This document shows, in pieces, positions 25,935 through 35,094 of a DNA stretch of 64,000 bases. Origin of the DNA: Aedoeadaptatus coxii. Its GTDB lineage: Bacteria; Bacillota; Clostridia; Tissierellales; Peptoniphilaceae. Position 1 is the stretch's first letter; each line of letters begins with the position of its first letter. The stretch is taken from positions 124,001 through 188,000 of the forward strand of contig NZ_KQ960182.1 of NCBI RefSeq assembly GCF_001553115.1, in the 5' to 3' direction. Made by a program: the position numbers and the translations under genes. Under the pieces are notes generated by a model, which worked only from the letters and a program-made list of their open reading frames with translations, was not told where the DNA came from and made no database searches.

Positions 25935-27392
25935 CTATTTTCGAGAACTGATATAGTTCGGGCTTTCGCGTGTAATGGTAATATTGTGAGGATGGTTTTC
26001 TTGTAGCGTGGCCGGCGTGATTTTCATGTATTCGGTCTTGGTTTTGAGTTCGTGAATATCTTTCGCGCCTACATAGCCCATACCGCTCTTTAAACCGCCG
26101 ACAAGTTGATAGACCACGTCGCCGACTTTTCCTTTGTAAGGAATTCGACCTTCCACACCTTCGGGTACGTATTTTTTCGTTTCCGATTGGAAGTAACGAT
26201 CGCTGGAGCCGCTGCTCATGGCGCCTAAGGAGCCCATACCGCGATAGGTCTTAAAGCGACGTCCTTCGACATAAATTTCTTCTCCGGGACTTTCGTCGGT
26301 ACCGGCAAACATGGAGCCCATCATGACCACGTCGGAGCCTGCGGCGATCGCCTTTGTAACGTCGCCGGAGTATTTAATACCACCGTCGCCGATAATGGGG
26401 ATGCCCCGTTCTTGACCGGCTTTCGAACAGTTTAAAATCGCCGTTACTTGTGGCACACCGATACCGGTTACGACGCGCGTCGTACAAATGGAACCGGGAC
26501 CGATACCGACTTTAACACAGTCTGCGCCGGCGTCGATAAGATCCATCGTACCTTGATAAGTTGCCACATTCCCCGCCACTAATTGAAGATCGGGGAAAGC
26601 TTTTTTAATTTCACGAATGGTTTTTAAAACGCCTGCCGATTGCCCGTGGGCGGTGTCGATGACGAAAAGGTCGGTCCCGGCTGCGACGAGCGCTTCCACA
26701 CGGTCGTATACGTCGTGGGTAACACCGATCGCTGCACCGGCTAAAAGTCTTCCGCCTTTGTCTCTTGCCGAGTTCGGATATTGAATAGACTTTTCGATAT
26801 CCTTAATCGTGATAAGACCTTTTAAATAATGTTGATCGTCGATTAAAGGAAGCTTTTCAATCTTATATTCCTTCATAATTTTCAACGCGTCGTCCATGGA
26901 AATACCTTCGCGACCGGTGACGAGATTGTCGGACGTCATGACGTCTGCAATTTTTTTGGTGAGATCATCTTCAAAGCGGATGTCACGATTGGTAATAATA
27001 CCTTCTAAAATACCTTTAGCATTGACGATGGGCACGCCGCTAATGCGGTAATGGCTCATTAACTCCAATGCGTCTTTAATAACATGCTCCTTCGAAAGTG
27101 AGAAGGGATCGGTAATGACGCCGTGCTCGCTTCTTTTCACGCGATCCACTTCTTTTACCTGTTCCTCCAAAGGCATGCTCTTATGGATAATACCGATGCC
27201 ACCTTCACGCGCCATGGCAATGGCCATTTGTGATTCCGTAACCGTATCCATGCCCGCACTCATAAGGGGAATGTTCAATTCGATTTCGTTGGTGATTTTC
27301 GTTTTTAAACTTACTTCATTCGGTAAAACTTCAGAATACCCCGGCATCAGCAGAATATCGTCGAATGTTAAACCGTCTCCTAAATATTTCAT
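25935..27392 (-). CDS. guaB: Inosine-5'-monophosphate dehydrogenase
   Basis: A 485-residue IMP dehydrogenase, the first committed step to GMP. The TIM barrel is interrupted by two CBS domains (about 95-205). The catalytic Cys303 is in [11 protein letters not shown], with the mobile flap and catalytic Arg/Tyr region ([13 protein letters not shown]) further on. It is transcribed alone from its own promoter. Together with gmk and purE it shows purine synthesis genes spread over the window. Confidence 0.97.
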   Translation of the reverse strand: MKYLGDGLTFDDILLMPGYSEVLPNEVSLKTKITNEIELNIPLMSAGMDTVTESQMAIAMAREGGIGIIHKSMPLEEQVKEVDRVKRSEHGVITDPFSLSKEHVIKDALELMSHYRISGVPIVNAKGILEGIITNRDIRFEDDLTKKIADVMTSDNLVTGREGISMDDALKIMKEYKIEKLPLIDDQHYLKGLITIKDIEKSIQYPNSARDKGGRLLAGAAIGVTHDVYDRVEALVAAGTDLFVIDTAHGQSAGVLKTIREIKKAFPDLQLVAGNVATYQGTMDLIDAGADCVKVGIGPGSICTTRVVTGIGVPQVTAILNCSKAGQERGIPIIGDGGIKYSGDVTKAIAAGSDVVMMGSMFAGTDESPGEEIYVEGRRFKTYRGMGSLGAMSSGSSDRYFQSETKKYVPEGVEGRIPYKGKVGDVVYQLVGGLKSGMGYVGAKDIHELKTKTEYMKITPATLQENHPHNITITRESPNYISSRK

Positions 27393-27430
27393 CAGTACCT
27401 CCTTGCAGTCCTCATTTTAAGATAAGGGAT

Positions 27431-27459
27431 ATTTTAGCAAAAGTTAGTCTTTGTATCAA
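27431..27459 (-). promoter_or_regulatory. Promoter of guaB
   Basis: Minus strand TTGATA (27459-27454), 17-base spacer, TAAAAT (27436-27431) preceded by TGC. It lies in the 69-base gap after cdaR, where no terminator is evident. Confidence 0.75.
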
Positions 27460-27461
27460 GA

Positions 27462-28637
27462 TTATTGGTTCAATCGATAAGGAAGAATTTGAATAACTTC
27501 CACGCCCTTAGGCCCTTTCGCCGTCAATTTGCCATTACTGTCTACTGCCACGGTTAAATCCTCAGGATTAATAGAAGACACAATATTTTGCTCTCCGTAA
27601 ACCTCTACGGTTACATGCTCCGGACGTTTAAATCGTTTCCCGTTCATATTAATGGATTTAGGATCGATTTCTAAACTGCGTTTAGATGTTTCATTTTTCA
27701 TGTAGCGCAGGAAAATGGATTCGTCAGGATTGACGAGATGCACGCCGTCGGGAAGATTAAGAGTTAAGGGAATGGTAAACTCTCTCATAAGTTCTCGCGG
27801 ATCGACCGGATTGGTTTTTACCGCTTCTACTTTATCGATCTGTTCGCCCTCGCCCGTTATCATAACACTTGTAGGTGTTAAAATAGCACGCTCGCGCTTA
27901 AATCCTTCCACATTTTCGTCGGTATAGTTTACATTGATCGGTACACTTACAGCTTTTGATATGACCGCCTGAACGCTTACATTGTTCGGTGAAATATCGA
28001 TATTAGAAATGACGCGTTTATTCTGATCCATCGGGAAAAGTTCCACAGTCGATACGACCGTGTCCTTTGCTCCGTTGACAGTCACAAAACCGACGACGGA
28101 TTGAACTTTATCCACGTCGCGCTTCGGACCGCTGATCGTAACTTTTTCCGGACTGACACTAACATGATCCAGTACATAATTATCATCCGGTTTGCCCTTA
28201 CTTTTAACTGTAACGGCTTTTTCTTCTTTGACGATTTCATCTACCGATACGGTAATGGCTTTTGGATTGGAACGCTCGATGGTTAAGCTGTCGTCGCTCA
28301 ATCGGTAGTGGATTGGTAAACGCTGAGTTCCGGGTTGCACATCTTCCAAATCTACGTAGGCGGATATATCCTCTTCCTTTAACCCCAAAATAGCGCTTCG
28401 CTTTCCGCTAACGACAATATTCGTTGTGTAGTCGTCGTGTTTTAATAATTCGAGGCCTGCTTCACGCATTGAGGATTGATTGCGAAGTTCAACCTGAACA
28501 TTGGTAAAGTCTTTCTTGATGGTCGGGTCGATTTCGGTGATGATAAAAAACCAAAGCAAGATGGCGATAACCAAAGAAAAGATTTTGGCGATGGTGTCTT
28601 GCTTGTTTGCTATGAAATTTAAATAGCGCTCACGCAT
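27462..28637 (-). CDS. cdaR: YbbR-domain protein, regulator of c-di-AMP synthase (CdaR)
   Basis: A 391-residue protein with one N-terminal membrane helix (about 16-34, ending in WFFIITE) and then four extracytoplasmic YbbR beta-domains. In Firmicutes CdaR binds the CdaA cyclase and tunes it. The ATG at 28637 follows GAGGTGG closely and overlaps the cdaA stop; another ATG four codons upstream (28649) is possible. The usual third gene, glmM, does not follow; guaB does. Confidence 0.88.
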   Translation of the reverse strand: MRERYLNFIANKQDTIAKIFSLVIAILLWFFIITEIDPTIKKDFTNVQVELRNQSSMREAGLELLKHDDYTTNIVVSGKRSAILGLKEEDISAYVDLEDVQPGTQRLPIHYRLSDDSLTIERSNPKAITVSVDEIVKEEKAVTVKSKGKPDDNYVLDHVSVSPEKVTISGPKRDVDKVQSVVGFVTVNGAKDTVVSTVELFPMDQNKRVISNIDISPNNVSVQAVISKAVSVPINVNYTDENVEGFKRERAILTPTSVMITGEGEQIDKVEAVKTNPVDPRELMREFTIPLTLNLPDGVHLVNPDESIFLRYMKNETSKRSLEIDPKSINMNGKRFKRPEHVTVEVYGEQNIVSSINPEDLTVAVDSNGKLTAKGPKGVEVIQILPYRLNQ

Positions 28638-29430
28638 TTTCCACCTCATTCTTCATTTCGTTGGGAAAATAAATATCGCGTAGTAATTGCTCCAGCGTCG
28701 CCAAATCCAAGTGGCGATTAATATTACCGTATTCCGCAATGGAAATCGAACCGGTTTCTTCACTGACGATGATGGCAAAAGCATCACTTTTCTCACTCAT
28801 ACCGATGGCGGCACGATGACGCGTTCCCAGTTCCTTAGAGAGTCCCTTTTGTTCCGTCAAAGGTAAGAAGCAGGCAGCCGACACCACTTGATCGCCGTTG
28901 ACGATAACGGCGCCGTCATGTAGCGGCGTGTTGGGAATAAAAATATTAATAAGCAACGCCGAAGAGAGCTCGCCGTAAATCGGCGTCCCCGTTTCGATAA
29001 TTTCATTAAGCCCTGTCTGACGCTCGATAACGATTAGAGCGCCGATTTTTTGTCGCGAAAGAGAGGCGACGGCGCTGACGATTTCATTAATCGTCGATTC
29101 GTCGCGCTTGCTGGAATAAATTAAGCCTTTTTTTATTGAACTGTTACGACCGATAAATTCGAGGCCCCGTCGAATTTCAGGTTGAAACACGACAAACAGA
29201 CCTAAAAATCCCCAAGTCAACATGCTCTTTAAAAGGTAATTGAGCATGTAGATTTGTAAGACTTCGCTCACCTTCGTAAGAACTAACACGACGATAATGC
29301 CTTTGCTAAGCTGCTCGGCGCGCGTCCCGCGAATTAACTTTAAAAGCCAATAGATAATTACTGCGACGATAGCGATATCGATAATATCTTGGATACGCAG
29401 GATGGATAAGGTTTCACTGATCCATTTCAT
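28630..29430 (-). CDS. cdaA: Diadenylate cyclase CdaA
   Basis: A 266-residue membrane enzyme making c-di-AMP from two ATP. Three N-terminal membrane helices (about 15-90) precede the DAC domain. The catalytic DGA is at 172-174 and GTRHR at 202-206. c-di-AMP controls potassium and osmolyte uptake and is linked to wall integrity. The start overlaps the DUF5317 gene by 17 bases, and the end overlaps cdaR. Confidence 0.95.
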   Translation of the reverse strand: MKWISETLSILRIQDIIDIAIVAVIIYWLLKLIRGTRAEQLSKGIIVVLVLTKVSEVLQIYMLNYLLKSMLTWGFLGLFVVFQPEIRRGLEFIGRNSSIKKGLIYSSKRDESTINEIVSAVASLSRQKIGALIVIERQTGLNEIIETGTPIYGELSSALLINIFIPNTPLHDGAVIVNGDQVVSAACFLPLTEQKGLSKELGTRHRAAIGMSEKSDAFAIIVSEETGSISIAEYGNINRHLDLATLEQLLRDIYFPNEMKNEVENA

Positions 29431-29986
29431 TTAGATTGGCCCTCCTAAATACATACGATACGGCACTTGTAACGAAAATGAACATACCGACAGCGATAAA
29501 CCCGTCGCCTACGCTCATAACCCGTGCCGAGGTTATGGGCGAGTAAAATATAAATCGATCGCAAAGAAAGCGCAGCTGGGTTTCCTCATTGGCTAAAACA
29601 TGGGTCAAGGTTTTGCCGGTGGATATAAGATTCAAGGCGCGAACATCACCTATTTTAACGAGACAAGATGACTCTACGGGCATGCCCCCGTTTAACAGCA
29701 CGACGATGCTATTTAAAAGAACGCCGATACCTGCTAAACGATAACCTATATGCTTCCCGAGCAGTAGCCCGAAACCGATAATCACTAAGGCGATTCCGTG
29801 AACTGTAGGAAAAATAGTTAAAATCATAGGCGATTTCGGCGCCATTTTTAAGCTTAAGATAAAAATACATGCACCGATTCCCGCGATGATTAAATTTTTA
29901 AATGTCGGTAATGAAAGAAAAACCTTATTTTTCCATGAAAAAATAAGGCCGAGCATCATACCGAGTATAATGGCTTCTTTCGTCAT
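29414..29986 (-). CDS. DUF5317-type membrane protein of unknown function
   Basis: A 190-residue protein with about five hydrophobic helices. The conserved NGGMPV segment near residue 100 and SVGDGF near 160 match what I recall of DUF5317. The function is unknown. It overlaps cdaA by 17 bases, so it may be translated together with the cyclase. An AGGTGA site precedes the ATG. A terminator separates it from the upstream rpsA fusion. Confidence 0.7.
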   Translation of the reverse strand: MTKEAIILGMMLGLIFSWKNKVFLSLPTFKNLIIAGIGACIFILSLKMAPKSPMILTIFPTVHGIALVIIGFGLLLGKHIGYRLAGIGVLLNSIVVLLNGGMPVESSCLVKIGDVRALNLISTGKTLTHVLANEETQLRFLCDRFIFYSPITSARVMSVGDGFIAVGMFIFVTSAVSYVFRRANLNEMDQ

Positions 29987-29996
29987 TGTTCACCTA

Positions 29997-30030
29997 CAAA
30001 AAATGCGCCCTCCTTGGAAAGCGCATTTTA
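29997..30030 (-). terminator. Intrinsic terminator after ispH-rpsA
   Basis: Minus strand: nine-base-pair stem (30021-30029 with 30000-30008), 12-base loop containing GGAGG, then six T, seven bases after the rpsA stop. It separates the long yqhY-to-rpsA run from DUF5317-cdaA-cdaR. Confidence 0.8.
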
Positions 30031-30035
30031 CTTTT

Positions 30036-32111
30036 TTATTCTTCGTCTTGGCTTTCTTCAGCTTCGGCTTCTAAGTCGCCAAAGTTGATTAAATCACCGA
30101 TAGCCATGGAGAAGTTTTCTTCTTCAGGTTTTGCTTCTACCGGAGCAGCCTCTTTACGACGAGGTTTTTTCTCTCTCTTCTTTTCTTGGGTAGCGGATTC
30201 ATCTTCGCCGCCCGGTTGAAGAGCCTTCATAGATAGAGAAATCTTCTTATCTTCGAAGTTAATATCGGTAACGCGAACGTCGATTTCTTGACCGATTTCT
30301 AAAACGTCAGCCGGTTTTTCGACGTGTTGTCTGGAAATTTGAGAAACGTGAAGTAATCCGTCTACGCCGGATTCGAGGCGAACGAAAGCACCGAAGTCTA
30401 AGATGTTTACGACAGTACCTTTTACGTCGTCGCCGACTTGTACGGTTTCAACAAAAGTATCCCAGGGTTTTTGTGTCGTTTGTTTTAATCCGAGGGCAAT
30501 ACGGTTCTTTTCTTCATCGATCTTAAGAACCAAAACTTTTACCTTTTCGCCGGGGCTTACAACATCACTGGGATGTTTTACACGGTTCCAGGATAATTCG
30601 GAAATGTGAATTAATCCGTCTACGCCGCCGACATCTACGAAAGCGCCGAAATTGGTAAGTCTTTGAACGGTACCTTCAACGAATTGACCTTCTTCGAGAG
30701 TTTCGTAAACTTCTTTACGCTTTTCTTCGATTTCGGTAGATTCGATATTTTTACGAGAAAGTACAAATTTTCTTCTACTCTTGTCGAAGTCGATGATTTC
30801 GCATTCCAAATCTTGATCTACGTATTTGCTCAAATCTCTTTGGAAGCGAACCGATACGTGAGATGCGGGGATAAAGCCGTTGAGGCCATCGACATCGCAA
30901 GTTAAGCCGCCCTTGACGACGTTAGTAACGTGCGCCATAACACGTTCATTGTTTTCAAATTTTTCTTCCATCTCATCCCAAACCTTCATGTTTTCAACAC
31001 GTTTGTAGGATAAGACGACATTACCGTCTCCATCGTCCATTTTCATGACGTAAACCTGAATTTCATCGCCTTGGTTGAAAAGTTCTTCAGGTTTTACATC
31101 GGGGTCGTTGGACAATTCATCTCTGGAGATAATACCGTCTGCACGGTAGCCGATGTTTACCATGACTTCATCATCGGTAACATACAAAACTTCACCACTG
31201 ACAATTTCACCACGGCGCACACGAGTGAAAGAGTTTTCAATGGCCTCCATCATTTCATTGTTCATTTCGTCCCTGTTTAAGTTATCCATTCTACTAACAG
31301 CCTCCTTGATTACCGAATCCGGAGTGGATGCCCCGGCGGTAATACCAATTTTATTAAATTTTTTAAATGGACGTAGATCAAGTTGATTTATGGTTTGAAT
31401 ATGGTAGACGTGATCACAGTGATCCGCCGCAATCTTAGCGAGCTTTTTCGTGTTCGCACTATTCTTACCACCTATAACGAGCATACAATCCACATTTTGA
31501 GCCAACATGCGACAGGCATCCTGACGGTCGTTTGTGGCTTTACATATGGTATTATACCTTAAAATCTCGCCTGTGAAAACACCTTTTAGCCTTTCTTCCA
31601 CGTTATCGACGATTTTCTTCGGATTTGTGGTCTGAGAAACCAATGCAATTTTATTTTCTTCATGAAGTGGAAGCATATCCACTTCATCTTCATCTTTTAC
31701 AATAAATACACGGCTGCCGTAACTTGCGATCCCTTTTATTTCCGGATGATCTTTGTCGCCGACGATGACGACGGGGATCCCCTTTTCGTTATTTTCGCGA
31801 ACAATACCGTAAATGCGGGAAACAAAAGGACAAGTCGTATCGATGACGACATTTTCCTTCGATTCGAGAGCTTCCTTCAATTCTTTCGTCGTGCCGTGGC
31901 TCCTTGTAATAACCGTGGCTGCGTTCGGAAGGTCGTCTTCTTCAATAACATTTACGCCCAGATCTTTAAGTTCGCGATTGACATCTGCATTGTGGACGAG
32001 CTCACCCATCATTTTTACATTTGAATTTTCTCGAGCCGTGGTAAATGCCAGATCGACTGCACGTTTCACACCACCACAAAAGCCGTAAACATCACTAAGA
32101 ATGATCTCCAA
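30036..32111 (-). CDS. ispH: Fusion of HMB-PP reductase (IspH) and ribosomal protein S1 (RpsA)
   Basis: A 691-residue two-part protein. Residues 1 to about 285 are IspH, the last step of the MEP isoprenoid pathway, with iron-sulfur ligands Cys12, Cys94 and Cys190, His72 and Glu124. From about 300 four S1 domains follow (starting near RRGEIVSGEV, NNERVMAHV, EEGQFVEGTV and QVGDDVKGTV), then a charged tail. The same fusion is known in clostridia. The likely start is TTG at 32111: it has GGGAGA seven bases upstream and begins where IspH homology begins. An in-frame ATG at 32129 is the alternative. Confidence 0.93.
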   Translation of the reverse strand: MEIILSDVYGFCGGVKRAVDLAFTTARENSNVKMMGELVHNADVNRELKDLGVNVIEEDDLPNAATVITRSHGTTKELKEALESKENVVIDTTCPFVSRIYGIVRENNEKGIPVVIVGDKDHPEIKGIASYGSRVFIVKDEDEVDMLPLHEENKIALVSQTTNPKKIVDNVEERLKGVFTGEILRYNTICKATNDRQDACRMLAQNVDCMLVIGGKNSANTKKLAKIAADHCDHVYHIQTINQLDLRPFKKFNKIGITAGASTPDSVIKEAVSRMDNLNRDEMNNEMMEAIENSFTRVRRGEIVSGEVLYVTDDEVMVNIGYRADGIISRDELSNDPDVKPEELFNQGDEIQVYVMKMDDGDGNVVLSYKRVENMKVWDEMEEKFENNERVMAHVTNVVKGGLTCDVDGLNGFIPASHVSVRFQRDLSKYVDQDLECEIIDFDKSRRKFVLSRKNIESTEIEEKRKEVYETLEEGQFVEGTVQRLTNFGAFVDVGGVDGLIHISELSWNRVKHPSDVVSPGEKVKVLVLKIDEEKNRIALGLKQTTQKPWDTFVETVQVGDDVKGTVVNILDFGAFVRLESGVDGLLHVSQISRQHVEKPADVLEIGQEIDVRVTDINFEDKKISLSMKALQPGGEDESATQEKKREKKPRRKEAAPVEAKPEEENFSMAIGDLINFGDLEAEAEESQDEE

Positions 32112-32679
32112 TGCTCTGTCTCCCTTCATAAATGATTTCCATGATCTTTTCCATTTTCCGGCTATATTCCTCTTCTGTAAGCTTTTGCTTTTCAAACGGA
32201 ATGATTTCTCTGAATATATAGCGACGCTTGCGGAAGGGCTTATAGTCCCCTTCGATATAGACGGGAATAATATCCGTTCCCGTCCGCGCCGCCAATAGAA
32301 CCGTACCAGGTTTAGCCGCTTTATAATCGATCCTCTTCACCCGCGTTCCTTCGGGAAAAATGCCCAGCACTTCCCCTCCTTTTATGACGCGTATGGCTTG
32401 AAGGGTACTCTTTGCATCTCCATTGTCCCGATCCACAGAAATAGCGTCCACGCCTTTCATGACATGCTTGATAAAGGGCGTTTCGAACAATTCTTTTTTC
32501 GCCATCCATCGAATTTTCCTCGGAAATAAAATCGAGAGAATTAAAGGGTCTAAATTGCTCTTATGATTCGCTATTAGCACATAGGCCTTATCTTCGATTG
32601 TAGGCATATTGATTACTTCGTAAGGATAGATAATGCGAAGAAAAAAGCCGATAATATACTTTAAAAAATTATAAAACAC
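32095..32679 (-). CDS. plsC: 1-acyl-sn-glycerol-3-phosphate acyltransferase
   Basis: A 194-residue PlsC-family enzyme adding the second acyl chain to form phosphatidic acid. NHKSNLDP holds the catalytic His39 and Asp44 pair (HX4D), and FPEGTR the substrate site. A hydrophobic N-terminal helix anchors it. The GTG at 32679 stands after GGAGAA, overlapping the cmk stop by 11 bases. A longer frame to 32757 runs inside cmk and lacks support. PlsY is encoded at 63364. Confidence 0.88.
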   Translation of the reverse strand: MFYNFLKYIIGFFLRIIYPYEVINMPTIEDKAYVLIANHKSNLDPLILSILFPRKIRWMAKKELFETPFIKHVMKGVDAISVDRDNGDAKSTLQAIRVIKGGEVLGIFPEGTRVKRIDYKAAKPGTVLLAARTGTDIIPVYIEGDYKPFRKRRYIFREIIPFEKQKLTEEEYSRKMEKIMEIIYEGRQSIGDHS

Positions 32680-33325
32680 TTGCTTTCTCCACGTAATGTA
32701 ACATTTTTTCAATGACCTCGTCTTCTCCGAGGTTGGTGGAATCAATGACGACGGCATCTTCCGCCTGCTTTAAAGGCGCAATTTCTCTGGTACGATCGCG
32801 AAGATCCCGCTTGTGTAGATCCGCCTGTATGGTTTTTAAATCGACGGTTTCGCCCAATTCTTTGCGCTGTAAATAACGTCTCCTCGCCCGCTCTTCTTCG
32901 CTGGCAGTTAAAAAGAACTTAACTTCCGCATCGGGCAAAATGACCGTGCCGATGTCCCGACCTTCCATTACCGTTCCGCCATTCTCCGCCAACCGTCTCT
33001 GCAATTGGAGCAAATATTGTCGTACGTTCGGATTTTTTGAAAGCTCCGATGTCTTTTGAGAAATTGCCTCTGTTCGAATGACATCACCTAAAGGCGAGCC
33101 GTCCAGGGTTACCGCGCCGTTTTCATAGCCAATACGCACCTTATCGCATGCCTTCAAAATTTCCTCTACATCGTCCGTTTTGGCAATTTCTGTAGCAATA
33201 TAGGCAATGGTTCTGTAAAGAGAACCGGTGTCGATGTATTCGTAATCTAGACGTTTGGCCAAAGCTTTAGCAATGGCGGACTTTCCTGCGCCGGACGGTC
33301 CGTCGATGGCAATTTTTAAACTCAT
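32669..33325 (-). CDS. cmk: Cytidylate kinase
   Basis: A 218-residue kinase for CMP and dCMP. The P-loop GPSGAGKS is at 9-16; DTGSLYR near 36-42 and GRDIGTVILPDAEVKFFLTA in the middle are typical of Cmk. The start overlaps the preceding flavoprotein gene by 4 bases (ATGA). The cmk-plsC-ispH-rpsA order is common in Clostridia. Confidence 0.95.
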   Translation of the reverse strand: MSLKIAIDGPSGAGKSAIAKALAKRLDYEYIDTGSLYRTIAYIATEIAKTDDVEEILKACDKVRIGYENGAVTLDGSPLGDVIRTEAISQKTSELSKNPNVRQYLLQLQRRLAENGGTVMEGRDIGTVILPDAEVKFFLTASEEERARRRYLQRKELGETVDLKTIQADLHKRDLRDRTREIAPLKQAEDAVVIDSTNLGEDEVIEKMLHYVEKASVL

Positions 33326-34536
33326 GCTTCCTCCTTTGATGCACTCATTCCGGCAAGATAGCCGGTGGAAAAGGCGATCTGTAAATTAAATCCTCCCGTC
33401 GGTCCGTCGACGTCAATGACCTCTCCGCAAAAATAAAGTCCGCTGATTTTGCGGCTTTCCATGGTAGAGGGATTGAGCTCCGAAACATCCACACCGCCGG
33501 TTGTGACGATGCCTGTGTTTTCTTCGAATAGTCCGCGATAGGTCAGAGGGAAATATTTAAAGCTCTTGACTAAATTTTCCCGCATGTCCACTGTTAATTG
33601 ATGAGCAGGCAAAGCCGCTTCAATCCTAGCAAGGGATAATAATGGCTCTACGAGGGATTTCGGTGCCATACTTTTTAAAATCGTATGGATCTCTTTATTG
33701 CTGTTTTCGTTTACTTCACGAATCAAACGCTCATTCAGTTTTTCTTTCGTAAGGACAGGCTTGAGATCGATCCAAAGGTCCACCTTATTTTCCCTATTAA
33801 TCCGCGATGACATACTCAAAACGATGGGGCCGCTTATTCCATAATGAGTTATGAGCATTTCTCCGAATTCACTGTAGGTATCCTCCTCCGTACGGGCGAA
33901 AAGCTCTACATTTTTTAATGACAAACCTTGAAGGGAATCTCTAAAAGGGATATCCGCTTTCAAACCGACGAGACCTGCAACAGGTTTCACTACATTTATA
34001 TCGAATGCTTTCGCCCACCGGTAGCCGTCACCTGTCGATCCCGTATTTTTATACGTCATACCGCCGGTTGCCACGACGACTTTATCGCCGTAAAAGGGCC
34101 CTCGATCGGTTTCGACATAAAATCCGTCAGATGTCTTTTTGATTTTCGACACTTTCGTGTTTAAGCTAATATTCACTTGGCGATTCTTTAGCTCTTTTTC
34201 CAAACGTCGAATAATATCAGAGGATTTATCGCTTACGGGAAAGACGCGCTGCCCGCGTTCCACTTTTAAGGGAACGCCCCCTGATTGAAAAAAGGATTGC
34301 AAACTATAACTCGGAAAACTGTAATAAGAAGAATACATAAAACGGCCATTGCGATGAAGGGAATCGAAAAATAATTCATCGTCACAATCATTACATAGAT
34401 TACAACGACCCTTCCCCGTAATAAACAGTTTCTTGCCGAGCTTCTCATTTTGCTCAATAAGTAAAACCTTATCGTTTTCGGCTCCTCGGATGGCCGCCAT
34501 CATGCCGGCAGGCCCTCCGCCAATTATAATAATCAT
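33322..34536 (-). CDS. FAD-dependent oxidoreductase, HI0933/YtfP family (BaiN-like)
   Basis: A 404-residue flavoprotein. N-terminal dinucleotide-binding GGGPAG at 5-10, GRCNLCN near 62, an ATGG motif near 153 and the C-terminal GEVIDVDGPTGGFNLQIAFSTG that closes the FAD site. The family has been annotated as aminoacetone oxidase or BaiN; the true substrate here cannot be told from the sequence. It begins directly after the mnmM stop and overlaps cmk by ATGA. Confidence 0.85.
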   Translation of the reverse strand: MIIIIGGGPAGMMAAIRGAENDKVLLIEQNEKLGKKLFITGKGRCNLCNDCDDELFFDSLHRNGRFMYSSYYSFPSYSLQSFFQSGGVPLKVERGQRVFPVSDKSSDIIRRLEKELKNRQVNISLNTKVSKIKKTSDGFYVETDRGPFYGDKVVVATGGMTYKNTGSTGDGYRWAKAFDINVVKPVAGLVGLKADIPFRDSLQGLSLKNVELFARTEEDTYSEFGEMLITHYGISGPIVLSMSSRINRENKVDLWIDLKPVLTKEKLNERLIREVNENSNKEIHTILKSMAPKSLVEPLLSLARIEAALPAHQLTVDMRENLVKSFKYFPLTYRGLFEENTGIVTTGGVDVSELNPSTMESRKISGLYFCGEVIDVDGPTGGFNLQIAFSTGYLAGMSASKEEA

Positions 34537-35094
34537 CTAAAACCTCTCTATGCCGATCCAGTAGGGCGAATCGTCCTGCTGATTGGGAAATTCTACGACC
34601 GTAACGCGATACTCACGAGGATTCAATTTTTTGCAATATTCCTCTAAACCCCGGCTTTCACGAGCACCCTCATCATGACCGGGATAAACACAAATACTAA
34701 ATAGTCCGTGCTTTTTCATCGATTTTAAAATGAGCTCCAGTGTAGTCTTCGTCGTTTCCCATTTCGTCGTGTTTTTCTTATCTCCCTTGGGCAAATAGCC
34801 AAGGTTCATAAAAAATACATCCACTGTATCGATCTCAACATAATGTCCGATTTTCTCGTGACTGTCGCAAATAAGTTTTACGTTATGAATATCGTGTTCC
34901 TCTAATCGCTTATTCGTTGATATGATAGCCGCTTCCTGAATGTCCATGGCGACGACGCGCCCTGCGCCCTCAGCTAAAAAAAGAGTATCGTGTCCGTTAC
35001 CCGCCGTAAGGTCCACGGCAAGGGAATCCTCTTCCAATATTCGTTCCGCCATTAAATGGGACCAACGGACGGCATTCCCGGGAATTATTTCCAT
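34537..35094 (-). CDS. mnmM: SAM-dependent tRNA methyltransferase MnmM (YtqB family)
   Basis: A 185-residue class I methyltransferase with SAM motif DLTAGNGHDT near 28-37, acidic MDIQ near 52 and the family-specific NLGYLPKGDK near 98. YtqB proteins have been shown to methylate nm5s2U34 to mnm5s2U34 in tRNA, replacing MnmC in Gram-positives. It overlaps rluB by 10 bases. Older annotation calls it putative rRNA methylase. Confidence 0.85.
   Translation of the reverse strand: MEIIPGNAVRWSHLMAERILEEDSLAVDLTAGNGHDTLFLAEGAGRVVAMDIQEAAIISTNKRLEEHDIHNVKLICDSHEKIGHYVEIDTVDVFFMNLGYLPKGDKKNTTKWETTKTTLELILKSMKKHGLFSICVYPGHDEGARESRGLEEYCKKLNPREYRVTVVEFPNQQDDSPYWIGIERF

Noticed and set aside
32112-32195. 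28-codon N-terminal extension of ispH-rpsA
   Set aside because: It lies inside plsC, is Lys/Arg/Ser-rich and has no counterpart in IspH proteins, which begin at the EIILSD segment.
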